Shown here one piece after another: positions 1-9,312 of a stretch of DNA of 64,000 nucleotides. Source of the stretch: an uncultured Chlorobiaceae bacterium (GTDB taxonomy: Bacteria > Bacteroidota > Chlorobiia > Chlorobiales > Chlorobiaceae). A program made the translations under genes and the position numbers. The stretch lies in assembly GCA_903994365.1 (NCBI GenBank), contig CAJEXL010000003.1, positions 32,501-96,500 of the forward strand, given 5' to 3'. How positions within the stretch are numbered: position 1 is the stretch's first letter; every line of letters begins with the position of its first letter. The notes beneath the pieces are model-generated. The model saw only the letters and a program-made list of their open reading frames with translations. It searched no databases and had not been told where the DNA came from.

Positions 1-1213
1 AGACATTACGGGCAAACTCAATTGAAGCGCACTGCATCCCCAGACAAATTCCAAAGAATGGGATATTTTCTACCCTCGCATACTCGATATACCTGATTTT
101 CCCCTCAATACCCCTGTCACCAAATCCGGGCGCCACAAGAATACCGTTAATACCTTTCAGCTCCTTTGCCATGTCAAATGTGGCCGATTCAGCATCCTCA
201 GCCCTGAGCAGTTTGACAGTAACCTTGACATTGTTGCTCGCACCTGCATGAATAAAGGATTCGAGGATCGACTTGTAGGCGTCAGGGTATTCTGTATATT
301 TACCGCAGATGCCAATAGTAACCTCACCATCGGTGGGAAACTTGACCTTATTGCAGAACTCTCGCCAGTAATCAAGCGATGGCTCCGTGAACCCTTTCAA
401 TCCAAGCTTTTTAAGCACACGAAGATCAAGCTTCTCCTGGAGAAGCGTCAGCGGCACCTCATAAATCGTCTCGCAGTCGTTCAGACCTATAACATCAAAC
501 TCATTGAGGTTGCAGAAATGCCCAACCTTGTTCTTGATCTCACGGGAGAGCAGTTTCTCACTGCGGCAAACCAGAATATCCGGCTGAATCCCGACACCAA
601 GCAGCATTTTTACGCTATGCTGGGTCGGTTTTGTCTTCAGCTCGCTTGCCGCCTTGATATAAGGCACAAAGGTAAGATGGATGTTTACCAGGTTCCCGTC
701 GCCCATCTCAAGCTTCAACTCCCTCATGGCTTCAAGAAATGGAAGTGATTCGATGTCGCCGATAGTACCACCTATCTCGGTGATGAGCACATCAAGATTG
801 CCGTTTTTTGCCTGCTCTGCCATTCGGTCCTTGATTTCATCAATCACGTGCGGCACAACCTGCACGGTCGCACCAAGGTAATCTCCGTTGCGCTCCTTGT
901 CAATGACCGATTTATAGACTCGTCCCATGGTCAGGTTCGAGGTCTGCGACGTAGACTCATCAAGAAAACGTTCGTAGTGACCGAGATCAAGATCAGTTTC
1001 TGCCCCGTCATCGGTAACATAAACCTCTCCGTGTTGATAGGGAGACATGGTACCAGGATCGACGTTAATATAGGGATCATATTTCTGTATAGCCACCCTC
1101 AAGCCTCGTGATTTGAGCAGCATCCCGAGAGAGGCCGACAGGATTCCCTTGCCGAGCGAGGAAATTACCCCTCCGGTCACAAAAATATACTTCACATTTT
1201 TCGGTCGAGCCAT
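1..1213 (-). CDS. pyrG: CTP synthase (3' end beyond window)
   Basis: Makes CTP from UTP, ATP and glutamine in the cytoplasm (last step of de novo CTP synthesis). Read on the minus strand from the ATG at 1213, the protein begins [15 protein letters not shown] and continues with the synthetase-domain signature [13 protein letters not shown] and the [19 protein letters not shown] block typical of PyrG. About 404 codons are present. The segment at the window edge encodes GICLGMQ, which carries the nucleophilic Cys of the class I glutamine amidotransferase domain, so only the last part of that domain (His/Glu of the triad) is missing. It lies 40 bp downstream of the CDGSH gene on the same strand, probably as the last gene of a gyrA-CDGSH-pyrG transcript. 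The overlapping plus-strand ORFs are antisense shadows. Confidence 0.97.
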   Translation of the reverse strand, partial: MARPKNVKYIFVTGGVISSLGKGILSASLGMLLKSRGLRVAIQKYDPYINVDPGTMSPYQHGEVYVTDDGAETDLDLGHYERFLDESTSQTSNLTMGRVYKSVIDKERNGDYLGATVQVVPHVIDEIKDRMAEQAKNGNLDVLITEIGGTIGDIESLPFLEAMRELKLEMGDGNLVNIHLTFVPYIKAASELKTKPTQHSVKMLLGVGIQPDILVCRSEKLLSREIKNKVGHFCNLNEFDVIGLNDCETIYEVPLTLLQEKLDLRVLKKLGLKGFTEPSLDYWREFCNKVKFPTDGEVTIGICGKYTEYPDAYKSILESFIHAGASNNVKVTVKLLRAEDAESATFDMAKELKGINGILVAPGFGDRGIEGKIRYIEYARVENIPFFGICLGMQCASIEFARNV

Positions 1214-1253
1214 TACATCGTTCGTCGTTGGTTAATAGATAAAAAGCTTGCGG

Positions 1254-1478
1254 TTATTCCGGTATCTTATGGGCTCCATCGCAGAAAGGAAGTTTGGCCG
1301 ATCTGTCACAACTGCAAATAGCTACAGTTTTTTCTTCATCAATCACCACCGACCTTGGATGCAGGCCGGTACCTTTATGAGAACCATCACAGTAGGGCAG
1401 ATTTTTTGATTGTCCACACCCGCAGTAATATTTAGTTCCAGGCTGCTCCTTGATGATATAAGGCTTTTTCTGCTCCAT
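1254..1478 (-). CDS. CDGSH iron-sulfur domain protein
   Basis: Small protein of 74 residues with two CDGSH-type zinc-finger-like motifs, each able to bind a 2Fe-2S cluster by three Cys and one His: the first ends LPYCDGSH and the second LPFCDGAH. This tandem arrangement matches bacterial mitoNEET-like proteins, thought to act in electron or Fe-S transfer; the substrate is not known. A longer reading exists from a GTG at 1499, but the ATG at 1478 has a strong GGAGGAG ribosome site directly upstream, so it is chosen. It starts 24 bp after the gyrA stop and ends 40 bp before pyrG. Confidence 0.88.
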   Translation of the reverse strand: MEQKKPYIIKEQPGTKYYCGCGQSKNLPYCDGSHKGTGLHPRSVVIDEEKTVAICSCDRSAKLPFCDGAHKIPE

Positions 1479-1502
1479 AACTCCTCCACGGTTTACCACT
1501 GG

Positions 1503-3989
1503 TTATTCAAAAAGATCAATCTGACCATCAGGCTCTTCTATGGGAAAATCAGCTTCTCCATCCTCATCGCTCTTGGGCACTCTGGCAAGGGCCGAAATCA
1601 TATCCCCAGCCATAAGTCTTACAAGCCTTACTCCTGAGGTGTTTCTGCCGGTTAACCGAATATCGGAAACATGCTGACGGTTCACAATGCCGTTTGTTGT
1701 AATAATAATCAGATCGTCGTCATCATTAACATCAAGGAGACCTACAAGCGCCCCGATCTTTTCATGAGCCTTGAGTGTAATCACCCCGCGAGCACCGCGA
1801 CGAGTGAGACGATAATCCTCAACCCTGCTTCGCTTGCCAAAGCCATTGTCGGTAACAGCAAGCAGCGCCGTATCAAAACGTTTGGTGGTAACCATTGAAA
1901 TACATCTCTCCCCATCATCAAGTGTAATTCCTTTGACTCCCATAGCCGTACGGCCCATAGAGCGAATTTCAGCCTCAGGGAAGCGAACAACAAAGCCAGA
2001 ACTCTTGGCAAGGATAATCTGATGTTCACCATCGGTCAGACGGGCATCAAGAAGCTCATCATGCTCCTCAATCGTGATGGCCGCAATTCCGTTCTTTCTC
2101 GGATGAGAAAAATCTTCAAGTGAGGTTTTTTTCACGATACCATTCGTTGTCGCCATGACAATGAAGCCCGGCTCATCAAAGTTCCTGATATTGATGTATG
2201 CCCTGATTTTTTCGCCAGGTTGCAACTCCATAATATTGGCCAGCGCACGCCCCCTCGCTGCTCGTCCAGCCTCAGGAATTTCGTACACTTTGAGCCAGTG
2301 GCAGCGGCCCCGATTGGTAAAGAAGAGGATATAGTTATGCGTCGAGGCAATAAACATGTGTTCAATAAAATCATCGTGCTTTGCCTGTGCACCAGCAACC
2401 CCTTTTCCACCGCGTGCCTGACGGCGATAACCCGAAACCGGGAAGCGCTTGATAAAGCCCTCATGGGTAATGGTAATCACCACATCTTCCTGGGCAATCA
2501 TGTCTTCAATAGAAAAATCACCCTCCTGCGGCACAATCTCGGTGCGACGGGCATCCCCGTAAACCTCCCGAACTTTCAGCAGCTCCTCCCGGATAATCTC
2601 CATCTGCTTCTCCGGACTGCCGAGAATAAAGCGCAACTCCTCAATGAATGCAAGTATCTCTATATACTCCTGATCAATCTTCTTGCGCTCCATACCGGTC
2701 AGACGCTGGAGACGCATCTCAAGAATCGCTTTCGACTGCAATTCCGACAGACCAAAGCGAACCATGAGCCGCTCCTGTGCTGTTGATGCATCTGGTGACT
2801 CCCGAATAGTGGTAATGACCTCGTCCAGATTGTCGAGACAGATCTTCAGACCTTCAAGAATATGTGCCCGTTTTTCAGCCGCATTGAGGTCAAATTGGGT
2901 ACGGCGCAACACAATCTCGTTGCGGTGCTTGATGTAGTAGACCATCATCTCCTTGAGATTGAGTATCCTCGGCACACCATCAACCAGCGCCAGCATGATC
3001 ACTCCAAAGGTATCCTGCATCGGAGTGTGCTTGTAAAGATTGTTGAGCACCACCTTTGCCACCGCATCCCGCTTCAGCTCAATCACCAGCCGCATACCGT
3101 CGCGATCCGACTCATCACGAATATCGGCAATACCTTCCAGCTTTTTATCGTGTACCAGTTCTACGATTTTCTCAATCAGCCGTACTTTGTTAACCTGATA
3201 GGGTAATTCGGTAACCACAATCGACTCGCGCCCGTTTTTCTGTGTCACCTCCACAATGGCACGTGCACGAATGACCACCTTGCCCCGGCCTGTCAGATAG
3301 GCTGAACGAACACCCTCATAGCCATAGATAATACCTGCGGTTGGAAAATCAGGAGCAATAACATATTTCATGAGATCGACCACTTCCAGATCCGGATTTG
3401 CAATCAAGGCTATCATGCCATCAACAACCTCACGGAGATTCTGGGGTGGAATATTGGTTGCCATACCTACGGCAATACCTGAAGAGCCATTCACCAGAAG
3501 ATTTGGTATCGCCGAAGGCAGAACCGTCGGCTCCTCAAGAGAGTCATCAAAATTAAGGGAGTAATCAACCGTCCCCTTCTCAAGATCCTTGAGCATTTCA
3601 CCAGCAATGCTTTTCATTCGAACCTCAGTGTATCGCATGGCCGCAGGTGAGTCGCCATCAACCGAACCAAAGTTCCCCTGCCCGTCAATCAGGGGGTAGC
3701 GCATGGAAAACTCCTGAACCAGGCGTACCAGACTATCATAAACCGCAGTATCGCCATGAGGGTGAAACTTGCCAAGCACTTCACCGACCACACGGGCAGA
3801 CTTTTTATGTGGCTTGCCAGCCTGGAGACCAAGCTCGTGCATACCAAAAAGCACCCTGCGGTGCACCGGCTTCAGACCGTCCCGCACATCAGGCAGCGCA
3901 CGACTGACAATGACCGACATTGAATAATCGAGATAAGAACCCCGCATTTCTTCTTCAATACTGATCGGGACTATTCTTTCACGCTGCAT
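1503..3989 (-). CDS. gyrA: DNA gyrase subunit A
   Basis: Breakage-reunion subunit of DNA gyrase, which with GyrB introduces negative supercoils. The 828-residue protein starts [20 protein letters not shown], has the [16 protein letters not shown] winged-helix region and the catalytic tyrosine in [10 protein letters not shown] near residue 120. The C-terminal beta-pinwheel carries a GyrA-box variant QARGGKG, which favours GyrA over ParC (the E. coli box is QRRGGKG). The tail is acidic ([20 protein letters not shown]). An AGGA lies upstream of the ATG. The gene is preceded by a 124-bp gap after rsfS and followed closely by the CDGSH gene. Confidence 0.97.
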   Translation of the reverse strand: MQRERIVPISIEEEMRGSYLDYSMSVIVSRALPDVRDGLKPVHRRVLFGMHELGLQAGKPHKKSARVVGEVLGKFHPHGDTAVYDSLVRLVQEFSMRYPLIDGQGNFGSVDGDSPAAMRYTEVRMKSIAGEMLKDLEKGTVDYSLNFDDSLEEPTVLPSAIPNLLVNGSSGIAVGMATNIPPQNLREVVDGMIALIANPDLEVVDLMKYVIAPDFPTAGIIYGYEGVRSAYLTGRGKVVIRARAIVEVTQKNGRESIVVTELPYQVNKVRLIEKIVELVHDKKLEGIADIRDESDRDGMRLVIELKRDAVAKVVLNNLYKHTPMQDTFGVIMLALVDGVPRILNLKEMMVYYIKHRNEIVLRRTQFDLNAAEKRAHILEGLKICLDNLDEVITTIRESPDASTAQERLMVRFGLSELQSKAILEMRLQRLTGMERKKIDQEYIEILAFIEELRFILGSPEKQMEIIREELLKVREVYGDARRTEIVPQEGDFSIEDMIAQEDVVITITHEGFIKRFPVSGYRRQARGGKGVAGAQAKHDDFIEHMFIASTHNYILFFTNRGRCHWLKVYEIPEAGRAARGRALANIMELQPGEKIRAYINIRNFDEPGFIVMATTNGIVKKTSLEDFSHPRKNGIAAITIEEHDELLDARLTDGEHQIILAKSSGFVVRFPEAEIRSMGRTAMGVKGITLDDGERCISMVTTKRFDTALLAVTDNGFGKRSRVEDYRLTRRGARGVITLKAHEKIGALVGLLDVNDDDDLIIITTNGIVNRQHVSDIRLTGRNTSGVRLVRLMAGDMISALARVPKSDEDGEADFPIEEPDGQIDLFE

Positions 3990-4113
3990 AGAGAGATCCT
4001 GGGTGATAATTTATAGAAAAACTCAAGGGCCGTAATGTATAAAAATCCGGCTTGATTACGTAGGGCAACATACTTTTGACAAAAGAATAAAGTGCCGAAA
4101 CTGCTTTAAAATA

Positions 4114-4509
4114 TCAGCTAAGCGGAACTACTGGCGCATCAGACCAGAGAGATTCCAGATCATAAAAACGGCGTTCGTCCGGCATAAAAATATGAACAAC
4201 AACATCAATATAGTCCAGCAGAATCCAGTGCATTGAATCCATACCCTCCACGTGCATCGGGCGCTCCCCATCTTCCTTGAGCTCATCAATAATGTGATCA
4301 GCCGCAGCTTTGGCCTTCCGCTCGGAGTCAGCGGTGATAATCACAAAAAAATCGGTGACCGAGGTCAATCCCCTCAAATCGAGAATCCTCACCTCTTCAC
4401 ACTTTTTCTCAAGCGACAGCTCTGCAGCCCTCTTTGCCAGCAATTCACCAACAGCGACCTCTCTTGCCTGACCAACGATCTCTCCATCTTTCAAACTACT
4501 CATAACCAT
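4114..4509 (-). CDS. rsfS: Ribosomal silencing factor RsfS
   Basis: RsfS (YbeB/iojap family) binds ribosomal protein L14 and blocks subunit joining, lowering translation under starvation. The protein shows the family core: [17 protein letters not shown], then a conserved [14 protein letters not shown] stretch and the C-terminal [10 protein letters not shown] and [11 protein letters not shown]. Three in-frame ATGs lie close together (4521, 4509, 4503). An AAAGGG sits just before 4509, so that start is preferred, giving 131 residues. It lies upstream of gyrA on the same strand. Confidence 0.93.
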   Translation of the reverse strand: MVMSSLKDGEIVGQAREVAVGELLAKRAAELSLEKKCEEVRILDLRGLTSVTDFFVIITADSERKAKAAADHIIDELKEDGERPMHVEGMDSMHWILLDYIDVVVHIFMPDERRFYDLESLWSDAPVVPLS

Positions 4510-4643
4510 ACGCCCTTTCATATATGAACTATATTTTATAACAATTTACCAAGAACAAGCAACAAAAAGCCATAAGAGCGGCAATAATGATTGCTCCTGA
4601 ACATACAAAAAAGCCTGCTCACTGACGCAAAAAAAGCCGGCAA

Positions 4644-5201
4644 CTACCCCGACACAGGAAGAATCTCCGCTGTCCCAAGGCTATCCTCTGGAATATAGGG
4701 TGATAACGCTGGCAATGACAATTGCAGTTCCCAGTATCCCACATCAAGCCATTGCCCGAACTTGCGACCAACTTCGCAGAAGTGTGCGACCTTCCGGAAC
4801 CCAAAGCTTTCATGCAAGCCAACACTGGCCTCGTTTGGCAATGCAATGCAACCCAGCACGACATGACATCCCGTTTTGCAGAGAGTCGCCAGCAAGGCAG
4901 AATAGAGCGCTTTGCCATAGCCGTTACCAGCAGCGCCTGGCTTTACGTAAATGGTTGCCTCAGCCGTGTGCCGGTAAGCAGTTCGCTCTTTCCATCTGGT
5001 TGCATAGGTATAGCCAACAACGGAACCCTGATGATAGCCCACAAGCCACGGATAAATCTTTTGGTATGCATCTACCCGCACTTGCATATCAACCTCTGAA
5101 AGAGCCTCTTCCTCGAAGGTGATAGTAGTATTCTTGATATAGTGGTTATAGATCGCACAGATTGCGGCAATGTCTCTGCTCTCATACGCACGAACCTTCA
5201 T
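4644..5201 (-). CDS. GNAT N-acetyltransferase (phosphinothricin/methionine-sulfoximine type)
   Basis: 185-residue GCN5-family acetyltransferase. It opens with the family beginning VRAYESRDIAAICAIYNHY and has the acetyl-CoA pyrophosphate-binding motif PGAAGNGYGKALYSAL near residues 92-107, followed by NEASVGLHESFGFRKVA. This order matches the Pat/MnaT (YncA) subfamily, which N-acetylates phosphinothricin, methionine sulfoximine or related amino acids. The actual substrate cannot be told from sequence. It stands alone, transcribed away from the dapA region. Confidence 0.85.
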   Translation of the reverse strand: MKVRAYESRDIAAICAIYNHYIKNTTITFEEEALSEVDMQVRVDAYQKIYPWLVGYHQGSVVGYTYATRWKERTAYRHTAEATIYVKPGAAGNGYGKALYSALLATLCKTGCHVVLGCIALPNEASVGLHESFGFRKVAHFCEVGRKFGQWLDVGYWELQLSLPALSPYIPEDSLGTAEILPVSG

Positions 5202-5241
5202 GTTTCCTCAACCTTTCGTTTGTAACCTGGGCATCAGGGAA

Positions 5242-5412
5242 TTATCCTTGATAAAAGCTGTAATAAGAGCCAACTGCCCCTTCCCATATTTTTGGGCCTA
5301 ACTCAACATCGTCAACTCTAAAGAAATGATTATCAATGAAAGAGTAAAACTCTTTTGCGATAAAATCGGTTTTACAAATTACCTTTCTCTGTATATTGAC
5401 CAATCTTCCCAT
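5242..5412 (-). CDS. Small ORF, 56 residues, unknown
   Basis: A short reading frame in the gap between the acetyltransferase and dapA. It reads MGRLVNIQRKVICKTDFIAK and ends EGAVGSYYSFYQG. The composition (acidic and aromatic, few rare residues) looks coding, and the stop is followed by the acetyltransferase 40 bp downstream. I see no ribosome site, and no family is recognised. It may be a genuine small protein or the tail of a decayed gene. Confidence 0.35.
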   Translation of the reverse strand: MGRLVNIQRKVICKTDFIAKEFYSFIDNHFFRVDDVELGPKIWEGAVGSYYSFYQG

Positions 5413-5497
5413 CCCAACAAGGGGGGGACCAACAGAGCCAGGAACGCTTTCTCTGTATTGGAGTAACGATTTTCATTAATAATGGAATAATAAAAGT

Positions 5498-6388
5498 ATG
5501 TCCACACGATACCTTTCAGGATCCGCCGTTGCACTGGTGACCCCCTTCCGGCAAGACGGGTCAATAGACAGCGATGCTTTGAGGAGACTGGTACAGTTTC
5601 ATATTGAGGCGGGAACCGATATCATCATAACCTGTGGAACGACGGGTGAGTCACCAACACTTTCCGGTGAGGAGCAGGCTGAAATTATACGCACGGCACA
5701 GAATGAGGCTGGTGGAAAAATAGTAGTGGCGGCTGGCGCTGGCACCAATGATACAAAACACGCTGTAGAGTTGGCCAAAAATGCTGAACAAGCGGGTGCT
5801 TCGGCGCTTCTTTCGGTTGCGCCCTATTACAACAAACCTTCTCAGGAGGGAATCTATCAGCACTACCGGCATATCGCCGAAGCGGTCTCTGTGCCGATTA
5901 TCATCTATAATGTTCCGGGAAGAACTGGCTGTAATGTAACGGCATCAACCATTCTGCGGCTTGCCCGTGATTTTGAAAATATTGCAGCAGTCAAGGAGGC
6001 TTCAGAAAATATCGGTCAGATCTCGGAACTTCTTGAAGAGCGGCCTGACCATTTCTCTGTACTGACCGGTGAGGACTCCCTGATTCTGCCTTTTATGGCT
6101 ATGGGTGGCGACGGGGCAATCTCCGTTGCGGCAAACCAGATACCATCGCAGATCAAGCAACTGATCGAGGCCGTCAGGCGAGGCGATCTTGAGGAGGCGC
6201 GGTCGATCAACCGCCGTTATCGCAAGCTGTTAAAACTTAATTTTATTGAGAGTAACCCGGTACCGGTCAAGTACGCGCTCTCACGAATGGGTATGATTGA
6301 AGAGAACTACAGGCTGCCTCTTGTACCTCTCTCACTGGAGAACAAGCAGATTGTCGATAAGGAACTTGCTGCTCTGGGGCTTGTCTGA
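5498..6388 (+). CDS. dapA: 4-hydroxy-tetrahydrodipicolinate synthase
   Basis: Condenses pyruvate with aspartate semialdehyde, the first committed step to lysine and diaminopimelate. The 296-residue TIM-barrel protein carries the signature [15 protein letters not shown], the YYNKPSQEG block, the [10 protein letters not shown] loop with the catalytic Tyr, and the Schiff-base Lys in [10 protein letters not shown] near residue 163. Length and start are normal for the family. It converges with gcvPA over a hairpin. Confidence 0.97.
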   Translation: MSTRYLSGSAVALVTPFRQDGSIDSDALRRLVQFHIEAGTDIIITCGTTGESPTLSGEEQAEIIRTAQNEAGGKIVVAAGAGTNDTKHAVELAKNAEQAGASALLSVAPYYNKPSQEGIYQHYRHIAEAVSVPIIIYNVPGRTGCNVTASTILRLARDFENIAAVKEASENIGQISELLEERPDHFSVLTGEDSLILPFMAMGGDGAISVAANQIPSQIKQLIEAVRRGDLEEARSINRRYRKLLKLNFIESNPVPVKYALSRMGMIEENYRLPLVPLSLENKQIVDKELAALGLV

Positions 6389-6402
6389 ATCTCCGCTTGA
6401 CT

Positions 6403-6436
6403 CTTTCAGCTCCCGACCTCTGACGGGAGCTGAAAG
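6403..6436. terminator. Convergent hairpin between dapA and gcvPA
   Basis: Perfect 13-bp inverted repeat CTTTCAGCTCCCG / CGGGAGCTGAAAG with an 8-base loop, in the 82-bp space between two convergent genes. There is no clear T tract on either side, so termination is inferred from position and stem strength. Confidence 0.6.
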
Positions 6437-6470
6437 GGGATGCTATAACTCCCAGGACTCCTGTAAAACC

Positions 6471-7805
6471 TTAACAAAGCTCCCCAAGACTTGCAACAAA
6501 AGCATCAAGTTCGGCCTTGGTTCGCTTCTCGGTAACGGCAACAAGCAGACCAGTTTCACTATGGGCTGCCAGGTCATAACCTGCAAACACCTTTTTATCA
6601 AGCATTCGCTCAATCACCACTGCAGCAGGAATTGGAGTTTCAACCACAAACTCCCTGAAAAAAGGGGCTGAGAACTTCAGGGAAAATCCCGGAAGTGCTG
6701 CAATTTTTTCAGCCAGATAGTGTGCCTTCTGTGCTGATTGTGCCGCAACCTGCTGAAGCCCCTCTTTACCAAGCAGCGAAAGATAAACTGCGGCCTGAAG
6801 TGCATTAAGCGCCTGGTTGCTGCAGATATTCGATGTAGCTTTTTCGCGGCGGATGTGCTGTTCGCGAGTCTGGAGTGTAAGAATAAATCCATCCTCCCCA
6901 TCCCTGTCCTTCGTCATCCCGACCAGACGACCTGGAATCTTGCGGACAAGAGGCTGTTTGACGGTAAAGATGCCAAGATAGGGACCACCGAAATTCTGGT
7001 GGTTTCCAAGAGGCTGGCCTTCACCAACCGCGATATCGGCCCCGTAACTTCCGGGAGCAGCGAGCGCTCCGAGTGACAGTGGATCAGCGGAAACAACAAA
7101 GAGCGCCCCCATTGCATGAGCAAGAGCGCCAATGGTTTCAACCTCTTCCAGAGATCCGTAGAAGTTTGGCTGTTGAACGACCACAGCAGCCACGCTCTCA
7201 GTCACAATCTCTTTCAGGGCGGCAACATCACCAATACCATCCTGAAGCACATTCTGTATCACGGCATGATGACCCGAAGCCTCAAGACAGGTTTTCAGAA
7301 CGGAACTGTTGTAGGGATGAAGTTTTCCAGCCACCACCACCTGGGGGCGACCGGTGACGTTCATGGCCATCAAGACCGCTTCGGCAAGAGCTGTCGCTCC
7401 GTCATACATGGAAGCGTTGGCGACATCCATCTCATAGAGACGGCACACCAGACTCTGGTATTCGTAAATGGCCTGCAAAGTACCCTGAGAGACCTCTGCC
7501 TGATAAGGGGTATATGCCGTATAAAACTCACTGCGCGAGACAATGGTCTTGATCGCTACCGGAATAAAGTGGTCGTAAGCGCCTCCACCAAGATAGCTGA
7601 CATACTCGGATGTACTCCGGTTTGCCGAAGCAAGGCCTTCAAGCAGTTTGCGTACCTGAAGCTCATCTGAGGCGGGAAAAATATCAAGGACTCTTTTGAG
7701 ACGAATCTCTTCAGGAATATCAGTAATAAGATCATCAAAAGAGTTTACCCCGACAGCCCGAAGCATCTCATCCCTCTCACGTTCGGTATTGATAATGAAT
7801 GGCAT
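6471..7805 (-). CDS. gcvPA: Glycine dehydrogenase (decarboxylating) subunit 1
   Basis: N-terminal subunit of the two-part P protein of the glycine cleavage system, which decarboxylates glycine and passes the aminomethyl group to lipoylated GcvH. The 444-residue length and the blocks [31 protein letters not shown] and [14 protein letters not shown] are diagnostic of GcvPA. The pyridoxal-phosphate Lys lies in the other subunit (GcvPB), which is not in this window. It starts 3 bp after gcvH, so the two are surely cotranscribed. Confidence 0.96.
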   Translation of the reverse strand: MPFIINTERERDEMLRAVGVNSFDDLITDIPEEIRLKRVLDIFPASDELQVRKLLEGLASANRSTSEYVSYLGGGAYDHFIPVAIKTIVSRSEFYTAYTPYQAEVSQGTLQAIYEYQSLVCRLYEMDVANASMYDGATALAEAVLMAMNVTGRPQVVVAGKLHPYNSSVLKTCLEASGHHAVIQNVLQDGIGDVAALKEIVTESVAAVVVQQPNFYGSLEEVETIGALAHAMGALFVVSADPLSLGALAAPGSYGADIAVGEGQPLGNHQNFGGPYLGIFTVKQPLVRKIPGRLVGMTKDRDGEDGFILTLQTREQHIRREKATSNICSNQALNALQAAVYLSLLGKEGLQQVAAQSAQKAHYLAEKIAALPGFSLKFSAPFFREFVVETPIPAAVVIERMLDKKVFAGYDLAAHSETGLLVAVTEKRTKAELDAFVASLGELC

Positions 7806-7808
7806 ACG

Positions 7809-8192
7809 TTACTCCCCTGTCAACTGACGGTAGGCAGCAGCATCAAGCAGCGCATTTACTGCTGCAGTATCGGCAACTTTAATTTTCACCAACCAACCTG
7901 CGTTATAGGGATCCTGGTTGAGGACTTCAGCGTTGTCGAGCCCGCTGTTCGCTTCAAGAATCTCCCCGGCTACCGGCGCAAAGAGATCAGCCACAGTTTT
8001 TACCGCCTCAACAGTACCAAACACCTCATGTTCTTTCAAACGAGTTCCGGCAGGTTTCAGCTCCACAAAAACAATATCGCCAAGTTCGTGCTGGGCAAAG
8101 TCAGTAATACCAACCAGTGCGGTGCTGCCATCTTCAAGCAGTTTAATCCATTCGTGGTCTTTGGTATAGCGAAGATCTTCCGGAATAGTCAT
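7809..8192 (-). CDS. gcvH: Glycine cleavage system H protein
   Basis: Lipoyl carrier of the glycine cleavage complex, shuttling the aminomethyl group between P, T and L proteins. The 127-residue protein has the expected opening (MTIPEDLRYTKDHEWIK), the lipoylation Lys in FGTVEAVKTVADLFAPVAG near residue 64 and the C-terminal NQDPYNAGWLVKI. First gene of the gcvH-gcvPA pair. I looked for a glycine riboswitch in the 101 bp upstream and saw none. Confidence 0.97.
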   Translation of the reverse strand: MTIPEDLRYTKDHEWIKLLEDGSTALVGITDFAQHELGDIVFVELKPAGTRLKEHEVFGTVEAVKTVADLFAPVAGEILEANSGLDNAEVLNQDPYNAGWLVKIKVADTAAVNALLDAAAYRQLTGE

Positions 8193-8293
8193 ATCAAAAA
8201 AGAGAAAAAGCGTTGATGGAGTCTGCTTGTAAAGTTTGTGAGAAACAAGGTAATATTTTTTGGAATCCCTTCAAATGAGAGGGCATCAGCAAG

Positions 8294-9040
8294 TTACGCA
8301 AGTCGCTGACGCATTGCCTCATACAGCAGCACGCCTGCCGTTACACTGACATTAAGGGATTCTACACAACCAGCCATAGGAATACGAACAACATGATCAC
8401 AGAATTTCACCGCCTCAGGTGCCAATCCACTACCCTCCATACCGAGCACAATAGCGGTGGCTTTTTTCATGTCGGCATCGGTATAATTAAGCTCTGCATC
8501 CATATCCGCAGCAATAACATGAATATTACATTGCTGAAGGAATTCCAGAGCGCGCACAAGACTCTTCACTTTACAGATTCTTATATGGGAAAGCGCACCA
8601 GCAGCAGCTTTATGAACCACTGCATTAACTGGAGCCCCCTTTCCCTCGACAAGTATAACGGCATCTGCCGCTACCGCCTCTGCCGTTCTGATAATTGCCC
8701 CGATATTGTGTGGATCATCAAGTCCCTGCAGCACGACAAAAAGTGGAAACGTATTACGTGGACTTGCAAGAACCTCTTCAAGTGAATAATAGGTGACGGA
8801 ACTGATAAGAGCACACACTCCCTGATGCTTGGTTGTGCCTGCAATCAACGAGAGCTTTTCAAGGCGCGCCTTACCGCTGACAAGCTTCAGTCGCCTTGAG
8901 GTAATAACAATTTCCTTGAGTTTCGGGTGAGAGGTGTTAAACTGAAAATAGATCTTTTCGATGCTCTCGGGCTTTTGCTGGAGAAGCTCAAGTATGGCAT
9001 TTCTGCCGTAGACAATGTGTTCGGAATGTTCCGCGTCCAT
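8294..9040 (-). CDS. rlmB: TrmH-family 23S rRNA 2'-O-methyltransferase (RlmB-like)
   Basis: SPOUT-class methyltransferase likely modifying the ribose of a 23S rRNA guanosine. It has the RlmB N-terminal substrate domain (EHIVYGRNAILELL) and the three SPOUT motifs: QGLDDPHNIGAIIRTAEA, then IVLGMEGSGLAPE and the C-terminal IPMAGCVESLNVSVTAGVLLYE. A longer reading starts at 9133, but the ATG at 9040 has AAGAGG just upstream and gives the usual length of 248 residues, so it is chosen. Divergent from nifJ. Confidence 0.92.
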   Translation of the reverse strand: MDAEHSEHIVYGRNAILELLQQKPESIEKIYFQFNTSHPKLKEIVITSRRLKLVSGKARLEKLSLIAGTTKHQGVCALISSVTYYSLEEVLASPRNTFPLFVVLQGLDDPHNIGAIIRTAEAVAADAVILVEGKGAPVNAVVHKAAAGALSHIRICKVKSLVRALEFLQQCNIHVIAADMDAELNYTDADMKKATAIVLGMEGSGLAPEAVKFCDHVVRIPMAGCVESLNVSVTAGVLLYEAMRQRLA

Positions 9041-9312
9041 AAAACCTCTTCTCCTGCGTTGGGCTGTGTTGATGAAGCAAAAAGTACGGTCACTGCAAGC
9101 GTCAGGGAACCTCTCCCGAAAGCCGGTAAGCATCTCGTATGGAAAAGCCGGAATCTAATTAAATTTATCAAAAATCATTTTTTTTAATATCTTTCTTGCC
9201 TCGCTGGTTTGTTTTCCTAAGGTAACATTTTTGGTTGCTTCGCGGTCTGCATACCAGGACACTGCACGCTTACGCATGCCTTTTTATCAATACAAATCAG
9301 GTGGCTGCCAGT

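Noticed and set aside
248-748. 166-residue plus-strand ORF
   Set aside because: Exact antisense of the conserved pyrG coding sequence; no homology or ribosome site of its own.
2220-2786. 188-residue plus-strand ORF
   Set aside because: Antisense shadow of gyrA, which is clearly the real gene.
8193-8293. Possible glycine riboswitch before gcvH
   Set aside because: The spacer is only 101 bp and shows no tandem aptamer-like conserved elements.
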